Origin: Fallopia convolvulus
Lineage: Eukaryota; Streptophyta; Magnoliopsida; Caryophyllales; Polygonaceae
Assembly (NCBI GenBank): GCA_964016875.1
Contig: OZ024735.1
Coordinates: forward strand, 16,024,934-16,088,933
Length of the DNA: 64,000 nt
Reading direction: 5' to 3'
Below are positions 21,732-32,900 of this stretch, piece after piece (the stretch's first letter is position 1; every line of letters begins with the position of its first letter). The notes beneath the pieces are model-generated. The model was not told the origin of the DNA, did not search any database, and saw only the letters and a program-made list of their open reading frames with translations. Position numbers and translations under genes: made by a program.

Positions 21732-22997
21732 TTTTTTTTGATAAGGTAAGAATTCAGATACCAAACAGACTTGGTAAACCGAGAGGCCGTTAGAAAACGG
21801 CAGCCTAGAACGACTAAGAAATTCAAAGCAAGCAGGAAAAGCTAAAAGAAGTACAAATTTCCGAAAGTAAGAGCTAAAAAGAATTTGAGATCGGGGTGAG
21901 TAAAGCACTAAAAAAGCGCCACAGGCAAAAGGTCGGCCCCATTTGGTCGTGCGAAATGGACATCTGACGTTCCCTCCACCTAGATGAAGGATCTTCAGAA
22001 GTCTCGGAGCACCAAGCGACCAGGCCTAATACAACTCGGTTCGATGCCAAATTCAGCTCTAACTCCCGAAAAAAAATACATAATAAGCCTCGAGCTATCC
22101 TGCAAGAAAAGAAGTCGACCTTACCTATGCAAAGGAAGGCCTTATTAATATTATTATTTGTTTTCCAAGCCTTGCGGCCCAAGCATAACCCTTTTTCTTC
22201 CTTTTTTTTTCCTTATTTTCCAAATTCATTTTTCTTTTTTCTTTTTTATTTTTCCTGTCTTCTTTTTCTTATCTCAGTTCTTTAAGCATAGCGCACAGCA
22301 TCACCGCAGGGCGTAGGCCACCACACGACGATGGAGGGGGCGTGATCCAGTCAAAGAAGTCGATGGCAGCAGATTGGACAAATAAGTGGACCGCGGATGA
22401 TCGGGCATCCTAAAGCCAGCATCAGAGAACTTGGTAGATGAAGACGACGGTCGAGGGTGAGGAGAGAGGGGCGATTTGACAGGCCTTGGCCCGAAGGAAT
22501 CGAGTAGCCCGAAACAAGGACGGACAACCTCGGCACACCGGAGAAGACAAATTTGATATAGGGCTTTTGTTTGACTCAACCATTAAAGCATAGAGAAAAT
22601 CAAACCAACCCAGCAAACTACACATATCAGAAATTAACAGAACTTAGATCAAAAATCATGTGTCCAAGCAACTCGTTCATAAAAGAATGGGTCACGAACT
22701 TTCAATCGGCTTTCTCAACCATATGAATGTGTAGGCTTTCTCAGCCAAGAAAAGGAGTTTTTCTTAATCATGGAAAGGATTGAAGGCTTTCTCAGCCAAG
22801 AGATTTTAGCATTTTTTCATCCCTGTAAAACGATCCCTTTCTCCAGATCCATGCTCGTATTGAAGGAGGAGGCAAAATCACAACTCAATCGAGCAAATAG
22901 GCCAGAGATTGTAGAAGATTTCGGGCTTTTAATTTTTTGGGGTTGAGTTTGGGGACGGCAGGGTCTTGAGAGCGTTTTTAAGTTTCTTCATGGAAGT
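21732..22997 (-). mobile_element. Non-autonomous LINE-like retroelement
   Basis: On the minus strand the element ends CCTTATC followed by an A tail (T run 21729-21739 on the plus strand). It is flanked by the 18-bp direct repeat TAGTAACTAAATTGTCTT at 21714-21731 and 22998-23015. Poly-A tail and long target duplication indicate target-primed reverse transcription. At about 1.27 kb it is far shorter than a full L1, and I find no endonuclease or reverse transcriptase motif. Short minus-strand frames (22301-22579) match no family I know. An internally deleted LINE is more likely than a SINE, because no tRNA-like boxes are seen. Confidence 0.82.
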
Positions 22998-23015
22998 TAG
23001 TAACTAAATTGTCTT

Positions 23016-23089
23016 GATCATAAACCAACTATTACTATGACAATATATATAATTATATAACTATATTCAGTCAAGCTTATATCATAACA
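23016..23089 (-). repeat. Copia 5' LTR, last piece
   Basis: The segment runs GATCATAAACC to CATAACA and is nearly identical to 10522-10595 in the intact LTR. It is followed by the target duplication AGCTT (23090-23094). Confidence 0.9.
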
Positions 23090-23094
23090 AGCTT

Positions 23095-23745
23095 GTGGGC
23101 CAATTAACTACAGGGTATGCACAGACTAACGAGTACTAATCCACATGAATTAATGTTTTTTGGGTGTTGCCACTCCTTTGGACCCTTTACTAAAATTAGT
23201 ATAATTGTATTATGAAAAAAGTAGTGTTTTTGCCTTGATAAAACCGCTCGCTTGATTTGATTTAAAACAGATTGACGTACAAGAAGAGTTTCTTTAGGAA
23301 TCCTGAGAGGTCAGACTCTGGTGCATTGAACCGCAATGTAACATGACAAGAACCAAAAGAGAAGCTGAAAAGCAAAGAAAGCCCCGACACAACACTACAA
23401 CAGCTACTATATATATAATGCATGCAATTTATAATGCGCACAGCAATGAAAAAAGCTGTAGCATTTTGCATTTTTTATCCCTTACAAAATACATTCTTCT
23501 GTACAGAGGAGGGAGCCCATTACAATGAAAACAGCTTAACAGACACTGAGTGAATAAGTGAGTACGGTGTGCCACTTACCATTAGCAACTAAAGTAGAGC
23601 GTACACTGATCACAAAACGACAACAAAAAAAAACAATCCAATAACAAAGTAAAACTCAAAACAGAAATGACTTATGTTGAAACTTACACTCCTCTTCCTC
23701 GTAGGTATGATGGATGGATTGAAAAACATTCGACAATGATCGGTA
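23095..23745 (-). other. 3' flank of the glutaredoxin gene
   Basis: This stretch lies between the stop codon of the glutaredoxin gene and the Copia element and should include the gene's 3' untranslated region. It has a short TA repeat near 23409 and no other supported feature. The Copia insertion lies about 650 bp downstream of the gene's stop. Confidence 0.5.
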
Positions 23746-24117
23746 TCAGAGCCAGAGAGCACCGGCTTCTTTGAGGAGGGGAACAAGGGAGCCGTTGATA
23801 TGGGAGGCCATGACGACGTCCATGGCCCCCACCAGCTTCCCCCCTATGAAAACGAGAGGGACGGCTGAAGCCGGATGATCAATAGAATGAGAGGAGGACG
23901 AAGAAGAGTGTTGGAGAAGGTGAAGAGCGTTGTGAAGGAGGGGGCCGTTGGGGTGGTGGTCGAGCTCGTAGACGGTTGGGTGGACGCCGAGGCTGCTGAA
24001 GAGGCGCTTGACGGCGTGGCACATGCAGCAGCTGCTCACGCTGAATATCACCACCGCGCTCTCCCCCGCCAGCGTCCTTACTGTCTCCATTGCTCTGCTG
24101 TATGATTCGTAATGCAT
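23746..24117 (-). CDS. CC-type glutaredoxin (ROXY class)
   Basis: This intronless gene encodes 123 residues. Residues 30-33 are the active site CCMC, which defines the land-plant CC-type glutaredoxins. AVPLVFIGGKLVGAMD holds the cis-Pro loop and glutathione-binding Gly-Gly. The C-terminus GALWL is the motif with which ROXY proteins engage TGA bZIP factors and TOPLESS. Family members act mainly in nucleus and cytosol in flower development, nitrogen and stress signalling. A Ser-rich insertion (six Ser in a row) sits between helix and cis-Pro loop. The start MHYESYS is chosen because it gives the family's usual short N-terminus. The C-terminal block MASHINGSLVPLLKEAGALWL-like resembles ROXY1/ROXY2, but the exact orthologue is not certain. 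Confidence 0.95.
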   Translation of the reverse strand: MHYESYSRAMETVRTLAGESAVVIFSVSSCCMCHAVKRLFSSLGVHPTVYELDHHPNGPLLHNALHLLQHSSSSSSHSIDHPASAVPLVFIGGKLVGAMDVVMASHINGSLVPLLKEAGALWL

Positions 24118-25018
24118 CTTTCTTTTTCTTTTTTACTTGATTCAAATTGTGACACTGGAAAGGTAACGGTTGATAGGATACGAGTAATAAGTCTTACTTA
24201 ATTAAGCAACGGAGGGAGGAGTTGCAGGCGATCTATATATAGCTAGATCGAGGTCTTGGCCGGATTCATATATATATCCGTATCTATGCGCGCCCTGAAC
24301 TTAATTGAATTGAATTAAATATGGTTTCGATAAATTACAATAACATTTGATTTAGTTATTATATGCACATATAGGATGCTGCCTGCATTTTTTAATTACC
24401 ACTATCAATTAATTAATGGGGCAATGTCGTCATGTCAATTCACTATAAACATATATATATATATATATGTTTATTATATAGGTTAATTAGTTTTGTCATA
24501 AAAAAAATGCAATTGATGGATGTACATGGTGAGCGATGGGTGAGGTGGAAGTACGTACGAAATGGAGTGGGAAAAAAGGTGTATAAGAGTTTGTGATGGG
24601 GGTGGTGGGGATCGGAAAAGGGTGTGTGACTGTCGAGTAAAGGGGAGGTCAAAGAGTCGTCAATGGTCAGAGGCTTTTGTCCTTTTCAAGGGATGGATGG
24701 AACAAGCATGGGGGGCACACACACCACTACATACACTACACTACACACTACATGGTCTCCCAGTCAAAAAAAGCTACAAGTTTAATTTTCTCCTAACGTC
24801 GTACGTACAATTGCGTAACACCCTCCGTATTTACTACATTCACTCCTTTATTATTCAATGCCTAAAACCTCCACGCCTTTGCCTCTTTTCCAGGCTTGTT
24901 TCTACTTTTTAACTTTTGTATAAATAATTTACGTGGATGTGTATGACCTTTATTTTTTTTTTTCGGTCAAGTATGTGTATGATCTTTATAACCCACATTT
25001 AAGGTATATTTGTATTTA
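24118..25018. other. Upstream region of the glutaredoxin gene
   Basis: The stretch holds the putative promoter of the minus-strand glutaredoxin gene, an (AT)n microsatellite at about 24450-24468 and AT-rich DNA. A plus-strand frame at 24562-24912 has no recognisable domain and is not called. Confidence 0.5.
24234..24241 (-). promoter_or_regulatory. Putative TATA box of the glutaredoxin gene
   Basis: TATATATA within CTATATATAG lies about 117-124 bp upstream of the ATG, consistent with a leader of about 90 nt. The motif is symmetric, so strand is inferred from the gene. Confidence 0.5.
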
Positions 25019-25652
25019 CTAGCAAATAGGTCGCGCGTTGCGCGGCGATTATAAGACGGAGACTTCATTAGTGTAGAAATATGGAAATGACATTTTCGTA
25101 AATTTATTTAAAGGGGTATGGTTTTTTAGGAAAAGGAATATGGAAATGGTATTTTCGTAAATTTATTTAAATGGGCATGGTTTTTTTGGTATTAATTTAC
25201 TTGACTTTACGCCATCCAATGTCTTAAAACTTGTTTTATTACGTATAAGAGCTTTCTTCACAACTAAGAAACAAACTTATCCGAGCTCGCTTACGAGCGA
25301 AGTAACTTGGACACGTTTTTCGTGACATGTCAAAATTACCCGTTCACATCCAAATATCACCTAAGTCGATCACGCTTTTCCAAGAATATATATCCCGAGA
25401 TTACTTAAGAGCTAAGCAATACGATACGAATTTCAAGGAACATTAAAATATCAAAATTATTACTGAGAATGGCATTTCCGTAAATTTATTTAAATGGGGA
25501 TGGTATTTTTAGAAAAAGATATAAAAATGGCATTTCCGTAAATTTATGTAAAGGGGCATGGTTTTTTTGGATATGCACTATTTTTTAAGTTTTTAGCAAA
25601 ATATCGTTTTTAGCAAAACATCTCACACGCTTTTATAATATGATAGAATAGA
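25019..25652 (-). mobile_element. Non-autonomous Helitron-like element
   Basis: Read on the minus strand the element begins TCTATTCTATCATA after an A. It ends with a GC hairpin (CGCGCAACGCGCG), a short spacer and CTAG before a T, the signature of Helitron 3' ends inserted between A and T. Inside, a word of about 55-60 bp (GGAAATGGTATTTTCGTAAA-like) occurs twice near 25080-25190 and twice near 25468-25570. No helicase is encoded. Confidence 0.7.
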
Positions 25653-26106
25653 TATAGGGTAAATTTATATTATCAAGAAACTACAAATAAATGCATTTGT
25701 TATTAAAAAAAACCAAGATTTGATAATTAAGCTCATTCAATCATTTATCATGCGTAGTGGTGATAGTGTTTTTATTGTTGTTTAGCTCAATTTTCCTATA
25801 GACTTCGTTACTTCTCAGTCGTTTATTAAGTTTCTTCTTTACTTGTTTGGAGTTTTATGTGCTTGTGTTTTCTTGTAGGCTTATCCAACTGTCAATTTAC
25901 TTCGACATTTAAATCTACCAAGTTTGTTTCGTATATTAATTTTTTTTCCTTAAGAATAAAAATCTCATTCAATCTAACTGGCTCCAAAACATTGATTTGA
26001 ATTTCCTACACCATCTCTCAATATGCAATATGGTATTGAAGGAAAACGCTCATATCTCCATTATTGAAAACATGGACAATACACGAGCTCATAAGCTTCA
26101 ATGAAA
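25653..26106. other. AT-rich intergenic stretch
   Basis: No gene, terminal repeat or conserved motif is seen in this segment. Confidence 0.5.
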
Positions 26107-26114
26107 CAGATTGT

Positions 26115-26528
26115 CAGGCCCGGCTAATTGGGTAGGCGAGGAGGGGCGGTCGTCACGGACCCCAAAATATAAAGATCCCCAGATAGAAAATTAACACTAA
26201 TAAAATTAATAGGCCCATTAAAGTAAAAAAAAGTCTATTAAGGGGTCTTCGAGTAATCATTCAAGCGGTTAAAATTTTATGATAGTACCATTAAGTTTCC
26301 GTTTAGACTCACACGGGCAATGCCCAAGACCAAAAAAAAGTCTATTAATGCTAAAAAAGGGCCCTTAAATTATGTTTAAGGGCCTATTTATTATGTTTAA
26401 GGGCCCTTAAATTTTATGAAAAGGCTTATTTATTTATTATACTAAAAATGATCCATTTATTTATTATGTTTAAGGGCCCTTAAATTTTATTTTGCCCTAG
26501 AGACCCTGAAATATTTGAGACGGGCCTG
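26115..26528. mobile_element. Short hAT-type non-autonomous element
   Basis: The 414-bp element has inverted ends CAGGCCCGGCT and, on the other strand, CAGGCCCGTCT. Flanking 8-mers CAGATTGT (26107-26114) and CAAATTAT (26529-26536) agree at six of eight positions, consistent with an ageing hAT target duplication. Internally the word TTATGTTTAAGGGCCCTTAAA recurs in part three times. No coding capacity is present. Confidence 0.7.
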
Positions 26529-26766
26529 CAAATTATGTGGTGCAATCAGCCATAATACCGTGTGCAAACAATATCAGCGTTAAATATGAACTAAAAGTAT
26601 CATAATTTCTATACTAATGGGAAAAAAAAAGAGTAAGGAAGGTCACTTCTTCTCACCAATTAATGCCATTGCCACCATCATTATCGACACTACAAGCCCC
26701 TATCATTTACTATCATTTTTATCCACAAATATGTTATTTCGTTTGACGCGATAAAGTACTATGTTA

Positions 26767-27542
26767 GAACAAGCCTAACAGTTTCTCCATAATTTTCTCC
26801 AAAATGGAGAACCAACTGCCATATTCTCCAAAAAAAAATTCAGTCCAACTCCAACAGATTCTCCATTTTGGAGAATACTGTATTTAATACTTTCATTTTT
26901 ACCATATAAATTACAATAACTAATTATATATTATCTTACATAAGAAAATAAAATATTATAGAATCTTAAACTAATAAATGATAATTATTTGTTATTCAAC
27001 TTTTAAGGAAATAAAAATATTTTAAAATCTTAATTTAATAAATGATAATTTATTTGTTATTTGACTTAATAGGAATAAAAATGTTCTAGAATCTTAACCT
27101 AATAAATGAAAAATTATTTGTTATTTGACTTATAAGGAATAAAAATATTATAGAATCTAAATTTAATAAATCATAAATTATTTGTTATTTGATTAATAAG
27201 GAAATATTCTAAAATCTTAAGGAATAAAAATATTTGTTATTTGTTATTTGTTATTTGACTTATAAGGAATAAAAATATTCTAGAATCTTAATTTAATAAT
27301 CTCACTTTTTGGTTGGCTCTTTATTATTTTTTATCCATTAAATTAGTAAATAAAAGAAAAAAAAGGAAAATATATTGATTCGGAGATTTGGGGATCACCC
27401 CAAATTTAGGGAAAGCTCATCTCATTTTGGAGAATTACTCCAAAATGGAGAATAGAATGGAGCATCTGTTGGGGCAACTTTTTGGTCCAAAATCCCCAAA
27501 AGTCCAATCCCCAAGAATTTGGGGAAGCTGTTGGACTTGCTC
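26767..27542. mobile_element. PIF/Harbinger-type MITE with internal minisatellite
   Basis: The 776-bp element is bounded by TTA at 26764-26766 and 27543-27545, the 3-bp duplication typical of PIF/Harbinger. Its terminal repeats are GAACAAGCCTAACAGTTTC and, on the other strand, GAGCAAGTCCAACAGCTTC. Subterminal inverted copies of TCTCCA and TTTTGGAGAA follow. The centre is an AT-rich tandem repeat (26945-27300). No transposase is encoded. Confidence 0.8.
26945..27300. repeat. About 58-bp AT-rich minisatellite in the MITE
   Basis: About five to six imperfect units share AGAATCTTAATTTAATAAAT, then TATTTGTTATTTGACTTATA and GGAATAAAAATATT. One unit is internally expanded by three TTTGTTA words near 27230-27250. 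Confidence 0.8.
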
Positions 27543-27545
27543 TTA

Positions 27546-27900
27546 AGAGAGGGCAAAATTCATGACTAATGGTGCATGGATATTTTTGACGTTGTCAATA
27601 CTCAATAGCATCTCTCACTCAAAGCTAGAGCTAGCTAATGTAAAGTTGGAAGTGTGTCTTCGACCAATGTTGCTTGGATCGGAACGAATATAAGGTGTTT
27701 TTGGATCGAATCGTAAAATTATAAGTATCTACAATTTAGCTAAATATAGTATAAATCAAACTAAAATATTCTAAATTTCTTATATTTGAAGTGAAAATAT
27801 TAGAAATATAGTGTATTGGTAGTGTTAAAATATGAAAATATTATTTCTACTACAATATTTTAGCGATAACATATCAATATAGTAGTAGATAAAGAACAAA
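27546..27900. other. AT-rich intergenic stretch
   Basis: No gene or element boundary is seen between the MITE and the next Helitron-like element. Confidence 0.45.
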
Positions 27901-28459
27901 CTAGTTGAATCCCCGTGATACTCACGGGATAATTTTACTAAGGATTATACAAAATTATAATATTAATATAAGATTTTAAACACTTGTATATAATATCGTA
28001 ATAAAATTATGTAATTTATAAAAAAAAATCTTTAAGATTGTGCCCCATATTTTATCAACATATAGATAAAAAAAAATTATATACTTGAAGCTCGAGTCTT
28101 GTAAGAGATAAAAAATATTAAGCATAAAATTAATATAAAAAAGTTATTATCAACATATAGATAAAAAATTATATGTTTGGATCACAAATCTTGTTACAAG
28201 ATAAAAAAATATATAAAAAATTTATGTATATAAAAATTATATAAATATGTTATCTATTGTAGTAAACTAATACATAATTCATGGATAGAAAATTATGTAC
28301 ATAAAAAATTATATAAACATATTATCTATTTGGTATATATAGCAAGAATACTATAAGTTGTTATAAAATTTATTAAAATATATTAATTTATTCAAAAATG
28401 CCATGTGGCGCAAATTTTACAACAGACTTGGGTTCTGCTTTATAATGTATTAGGGTAGA
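27901..28459 (-). mobile_element. Non-autonomous Helitron-like element
   Basis: On the minus strand it begins TCTACCCTAATACATTATAA after an A and ends with the hairpin CCCGTGAGTATCACGGG (7-bp stem), a seven-base spacer and CTAG before a T. The 559-bp interior is AT-rich and non-coding. Confidence 0.7.
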
Positions 28460-28475
28460 TTACATATTAAGTATA

Positions 28476-29445
28476 CTAGTTTTACCCGTCGTACCATGTA
28501 CGATTACGATTCGATATTTTATAGACATTATAAATAGTATATTAATAAATAAATAAAAATTTAATATAAAATTTAATATAAGTAATTTTTTGCTCGTAGA
28601 ATGTATATAATTTTTTAATCAAATATTATATTCTTCATATTTTATTACTTTTCATGTACGTAAATTTAGTGTTTATCAAATATTTCAATATATCTATTAA
28701 ATACTTTATTATCTATTTTTAGTAATTTTAAAAATTATAAATATTTATCATTAATTCTTTTATAAAATAAAATCAATATATAAATAAATTTGTCAAAAGC
28801 TATATGCTAAAATATTTATATTTGTTTTAAGGTATTTTAAGTATTTTATCTTTAATTTTAAATACTTGTATAAGGAAGCTTTCAAAGAATATTATTATAC
28901 TAAATAGATATTTGTTTGATGTTAGAGATAAATTTAAATAGTTAAAAAGAATTTAATAGAAAGAAGTTGTAAAATTAGAAATAAAAATTAATTTTTTAAA
29001 TATGAGGTGGGGCTAGAATCGTTCTAGTGGCTCGAAAAGATACATTTTTAATATATAGTTATAGATATTACCTATTTTTATTATTTTTAAACATTATAAG
29101 TATTTATCATTAATTTTTTTATTACAAAAGAAAAAATATATCTATAAATAAATTCGTGAAAAGACATCATGTTAAAAGATAAAAGATATTTATTCTTATT
29201 TAAAAATATTTTAAATTTATTATCTTTAATTTTAAATATTTGTATGAAGAAGTTTTCAAAAGATATTGTTATACTAAATAGATATTTGTTTGATGTTAAA
29301 GATAGATTTAAATAGTTAAAGAAGAATTTAATAGGAAAAAAGTTAAAATATTAGGAATAAAAATTAATTTGGTAAATATGAGGTGGGGCCAGAATCGTTC
29401 TGGTGGCTCGAAAAGGTATAACTTTAATATATAGTTATAGATAGA
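28476..29445 (-). mobile_element. Non-autonomous Helitron-like element with an internal duplication
   Basis: On the minus strand it begins TCTATCTATAACT after an A and ends with the hairpin CGTACATGGTACG, a spacer and CTAG before a T. The interior contains two direct copies of a segment of about 355-375 bp (28718-29071 and 29073-29447). Each ends with a word like GAGGTGGGGCCAGAATCGTT followed by CTCGAAAAG. Confidence 0.65.
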
Positions 29446-29447
29446 TC
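28718..29447. repeat. Tandem duplication of about 360 bp inside the Helitron-like element
   Basis: Shared words in the same order include TATTTATCATTAATT, ACTAAATAGATATTTGTTTG, AGAATCGTTCT and TAATATATAGTTATAGATA. The copies differ by many substitutions and small indels, so the duplication is not recent. Confidence 0.75.
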
Positions 29448-29786
29448 ATTTCATAATATTTCATATAGATAAAGTAGACATTGAATATGATCTTAAAAAT
29501 AATTCATAGAATCGAAATCGGAACGTACACAAGATCCTACTGATGTTATCTTGGTCATATTAAAATCCTACCTTCATTAAGATTTTTACCTATGATTGTG
29601 ATTATTATGCCATTTTTTTGGATCATAAAATTGCTTCGTAAAATTGCTAAAATCGTACAATCAAATCAGGATTTTTCCAACGAAAAAGAATATATCATAC
29701 ATCGGGTTGAATAATAAACCTCCTAGGCAGTCGGACATAGATCTATCTACTACATCAGATTCAAATAATCAAATTACACAGATCAG
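29448..29786. other. Intergenic stretch downstream of the CID gene
   Basis: No gene or repeat is supported here. A short plus-strand frame near 29644-29847 shows no domain. Confidence 0.4.
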
Positions 29787-29792
29787 TTTATT
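29787..29792 (-). terminator. Putative polyadenylation signal of the CID gene
   Basis: AATAAA on the minus strand lies about 140 nt downstream of the stop codon, a plausible near-upstream element for cleavage of the transcript. Confidence 0.5.
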
Positions 29793-29933
29793 TCACGCCA
29801 CCAACCAAAAAAAAATCAAACTGGGTCATTTTATGTGCATCATCTAACTCTATAATGAGAAATACACAAGTCAAGGATGGCTGAATCTAAAAACAAATCC
29901 GAGATACAAAACCCAACACTCGCAACATTGAGC

Positions 29934-32900
29934 CTACTGACGTGAAATAGGTACAGCGGGTAAGGGCGCCTGCTGGGCGTAAAACCCACCTTCGGTTTGG
30001 TACGGGTTTGGCGGTGGTGGGGGCGCAAGGGGCGGATATCCAGGAATAGGAGGTGGAGGGGCATTCCCGTAATTATAAGGTATGCTTGACATTGCCCCTG
30101 CACTCCCTGCAGCTAGCATGTACTGAGGCATTGGATAAGGCGGCATCAGAGGAATTGGAAGCTGTGGAGGAGGTGGTTGCAAATTTTCACTCACTTGTTG
30201 CCGGTGCTGGTTTGAGTCGTTATTTGAAGGCACATAAGGCTGATCATTCTCCAGCTTTGGTTTCTTTTCGGGTGGGAAATCTGCAGAAGCATCTTCGACT
30301 CCGGTTCCAATAACGCCCTCTTGTGCAAGAGAAGACAGGAGCGTGAGCATCTGAGCAGAAGAGGTTGACGCTGTAAGCTTTGCTGCTACAGCAGCAGCGG
30401 CGGATTTCCTGTCCATGGAATCGGATCTATCAGGAAAAGGCGCTTGCCTTGTGTATAAAACTGGAGAAGGTTGTTCTGTATTTTCCGGCACATAAGCCTG
30501 TGATGACGCCTTGGGAGAGTGAATTTCTTTTGGAGCCTGATCACCTCCTAATGGGATGTTATTTGAATTGGGCGACTGCTGAAGCTTATTAGAAGCTAGG
30601 TCTGACAGTGACTGGGCAGCCTATGTACGAGAAAAATTGAAGAAAGATCAAGATCAGATCATGTTGCAGTAGATATTTTTTATATTCATCATTCATAAGA
30701 GAGCGAATATATATCACATAACGAAAGCAAGCTTCCTTGACATCAAAATGGGAGTGCTACTGATAAGATCCTAGCTAAAATTAAGTAGTCTATTATTTTC
30801 TAATTGAGTCTATTATCTTTTATTTTAGGAAATATCTATATTATTTATCTTGTTTCCTTTTTTCTTTAGCATTAGTATTACGTATAATCCTTTTAGGGTT
30901 TAGGTCTATGGCTGCTGCTATATAAGTCTTTTCCTAGGGTGATTGTATTCACGTTTGAGATTTTAATAAAAACCAGAAGTTCTGTTCATCAATTCCTCAA
31001 GTGAGATCCTCCTTGAGTGGTATCTATCAGCTACACATGGAAAATCTATCTAATTATATATTCCTGAGTTGAAACTAGTACCATCATCAAATATTTCAGC
31101 ATATCAAGTTTATCAGAATTTTAGTAGACCAACAAAACCAAAAGGAAATATCCTAGGAGCATCGAGGATCCCCTTGCCTTGTTTCACTTTCTCCACAAAG
31201 GCCCTTTCTATCCAAAAACTACTTTTAATACTCTTGAAATCCGTGCAACTCTCTCTACTTTTTACGTTTTTCAAGACACTAAAAATCACTTTTCACCCCA
31301 AAAGCTCTTTCTTCCCACAAGTGAAACGAGGCCGATTGCACTAGATAAATTAAAGGTTGGATAAAAAGTATCACGGCTTTTATAAAACAAATAACCTAGC
31401 TTCAAACTTCTAAACCATCAAGCATAGTGAATTGGAAGGAAAAGGATCTCATTAATCTCCTTCTTGTAGCTTATAAGAGGTAACTGAAGCTTCAACTATT
31501 AATTTTGTGTTCTTATCGCCTATTTCATAGGTGACATACTGACTGACTTCACCAGTCAACTAGATCACTGTATGAATGATTCGTCTGTTCTACATCGTAT
31601 CTAATTCCCTCACAATGAATCCAACATGACCAGGTCATGGTCATCTTTAAATAAGTCATATATCATGCAACAAAAGTATATTACTTAATTTTAACTTCAA
31701 AATTATATTACTTCATACATAACAAGTACAGGATTGCTCCTCAAATCTTATCTGATCCCCTTATGAAGTCAATACCAACCATTTTATGCAGTATTCTTCA
31801 ATTATATCAGTTATACAAGTATTAATACTGAACTTCATCAGAGAATTCCACAGGTTGGATGTTTGACGCAGATGCAAATTGCAAACCACACTAAAGCTCA
31901 TGAAAAGTACAGTATATGACTAACCTGAAGTTGAGTTCGCATTTGATCTAGCTTGAATTCCTAACAAAAATTTAAAATTAAAATTAGAGGGCATTGAAGG
32001 GACAATAGTAAAAACACCAATACTTTTTTTCATGCTTGACAAACAACCTCCTCTTGAAGAACTTCTCGTAAGTGTGATACAAGTCTTGCCCTCGAAGCTT
32101 CAACAGCTTTGAGTTGGTCAATACATCCTCTTAGGACAGAATGTTGGTGCTGCAGCTCCACAACATGGACTCCATCTACTTGTCCTTAAAGCAAATAGGA
32201 AATTGTCAAAACATAACAATTAAAACGGTAGGATTCTCAAGCTGCCAAAGCAGTTTCATAAAAAAAAAAATGGTATGTATATTCTAATAAAGCTCAATAC
32301 AATAATGAACAGTGAACTAGAAACTTGGAACATCTCTGTTTTCTAAAGTAGAGGTCAGGCATGCTTTTTAACTTCTGATTTAAAGGCTTTTTTTTGGCAT
32401 ATGGTCATAATTATATCTTCCGCAAAGATATACAAATTTTTTTAAAGCATTCTTAGGATCCTACAGATATATCTCTTCCCCTTTACCCTGAACTGTGGAT
32501 TAGGTTGGAGGAACAAATATAAAGACAAAATGGTGAAGACATATGCATGTGAAAAGGTAATAGAAACCGACACTATATGGACTCTTTCACATCAGTTATT
32601 AATTAAACCTCATTAAAGTAGGAAAATAAGAAATCAGAAACTTAAGAACATGCAATAGAGAATCACCAGTGAGCTTTAATCACTGAATAGTATAAATATA
32701 TATACCTGAAGTTATATTGCCACTAACATCCTTCGTTGTTTTCTCCACAAAGCTACTGGCATTTCTACAGCGGTCCAATATGACATCCTCATCCAATTTA
32801 CCACCATATATAGCTTCATAACCTGAAACTATTTTATCAAAGGAACTTCCAACAGATTGGTTCTGTGTATTTGGAAAAAAAAAAGAACTCATGTCAGCAA

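Larger units (their letters stand above)
10225..23089 (-). mobile_element. Copia retrotransposon with two nested insertions
   Basis: The element is flanked by the 5-bp target duplication AGCTT at 10220-10224 and 23090-23094. Its own length is about 4.06 kb once the Athila element (14136-21654), the LINE-like element (21732-22997) and their target duplications are removed. LTRs read TGAAGAAG...CATAACA on the plus strand, so on the coding strand they begin TGTTATG and end TTCTTCA. The internal region has the order 5' LTR, initiator-tRNA-Met binding site, gag, integrase, reverse transcriptase, RNase H, 3' LTR. Order and motifs place it in Ty1/Copia, probably the Tork group. Gag zinc knuckle, protease and pre-integrase segments are deleted. 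Confidence 0.95.

Noticed and set aside
22301..22579. 92-codon minus-strand frame as a LINE protein
   Set aside because: No endonuclease, reverse transcriptase or RNA-binding motif is visible; left as non-coding part of the element.
23875..24105. Plus-strand frame antisense to the glutaredoxin gene
   Set aside because: It is the complementary shadow of a well-supported coding exon and encodes low-complexity Ala/Val/Glu-rich sequence.
24562..24912. Plus-strand 116-codon frame upstream of the glutaredoxin gene
   Set aside because: No domain, unusual composition, overlaps probable promoter and shows no splice or leader signals.
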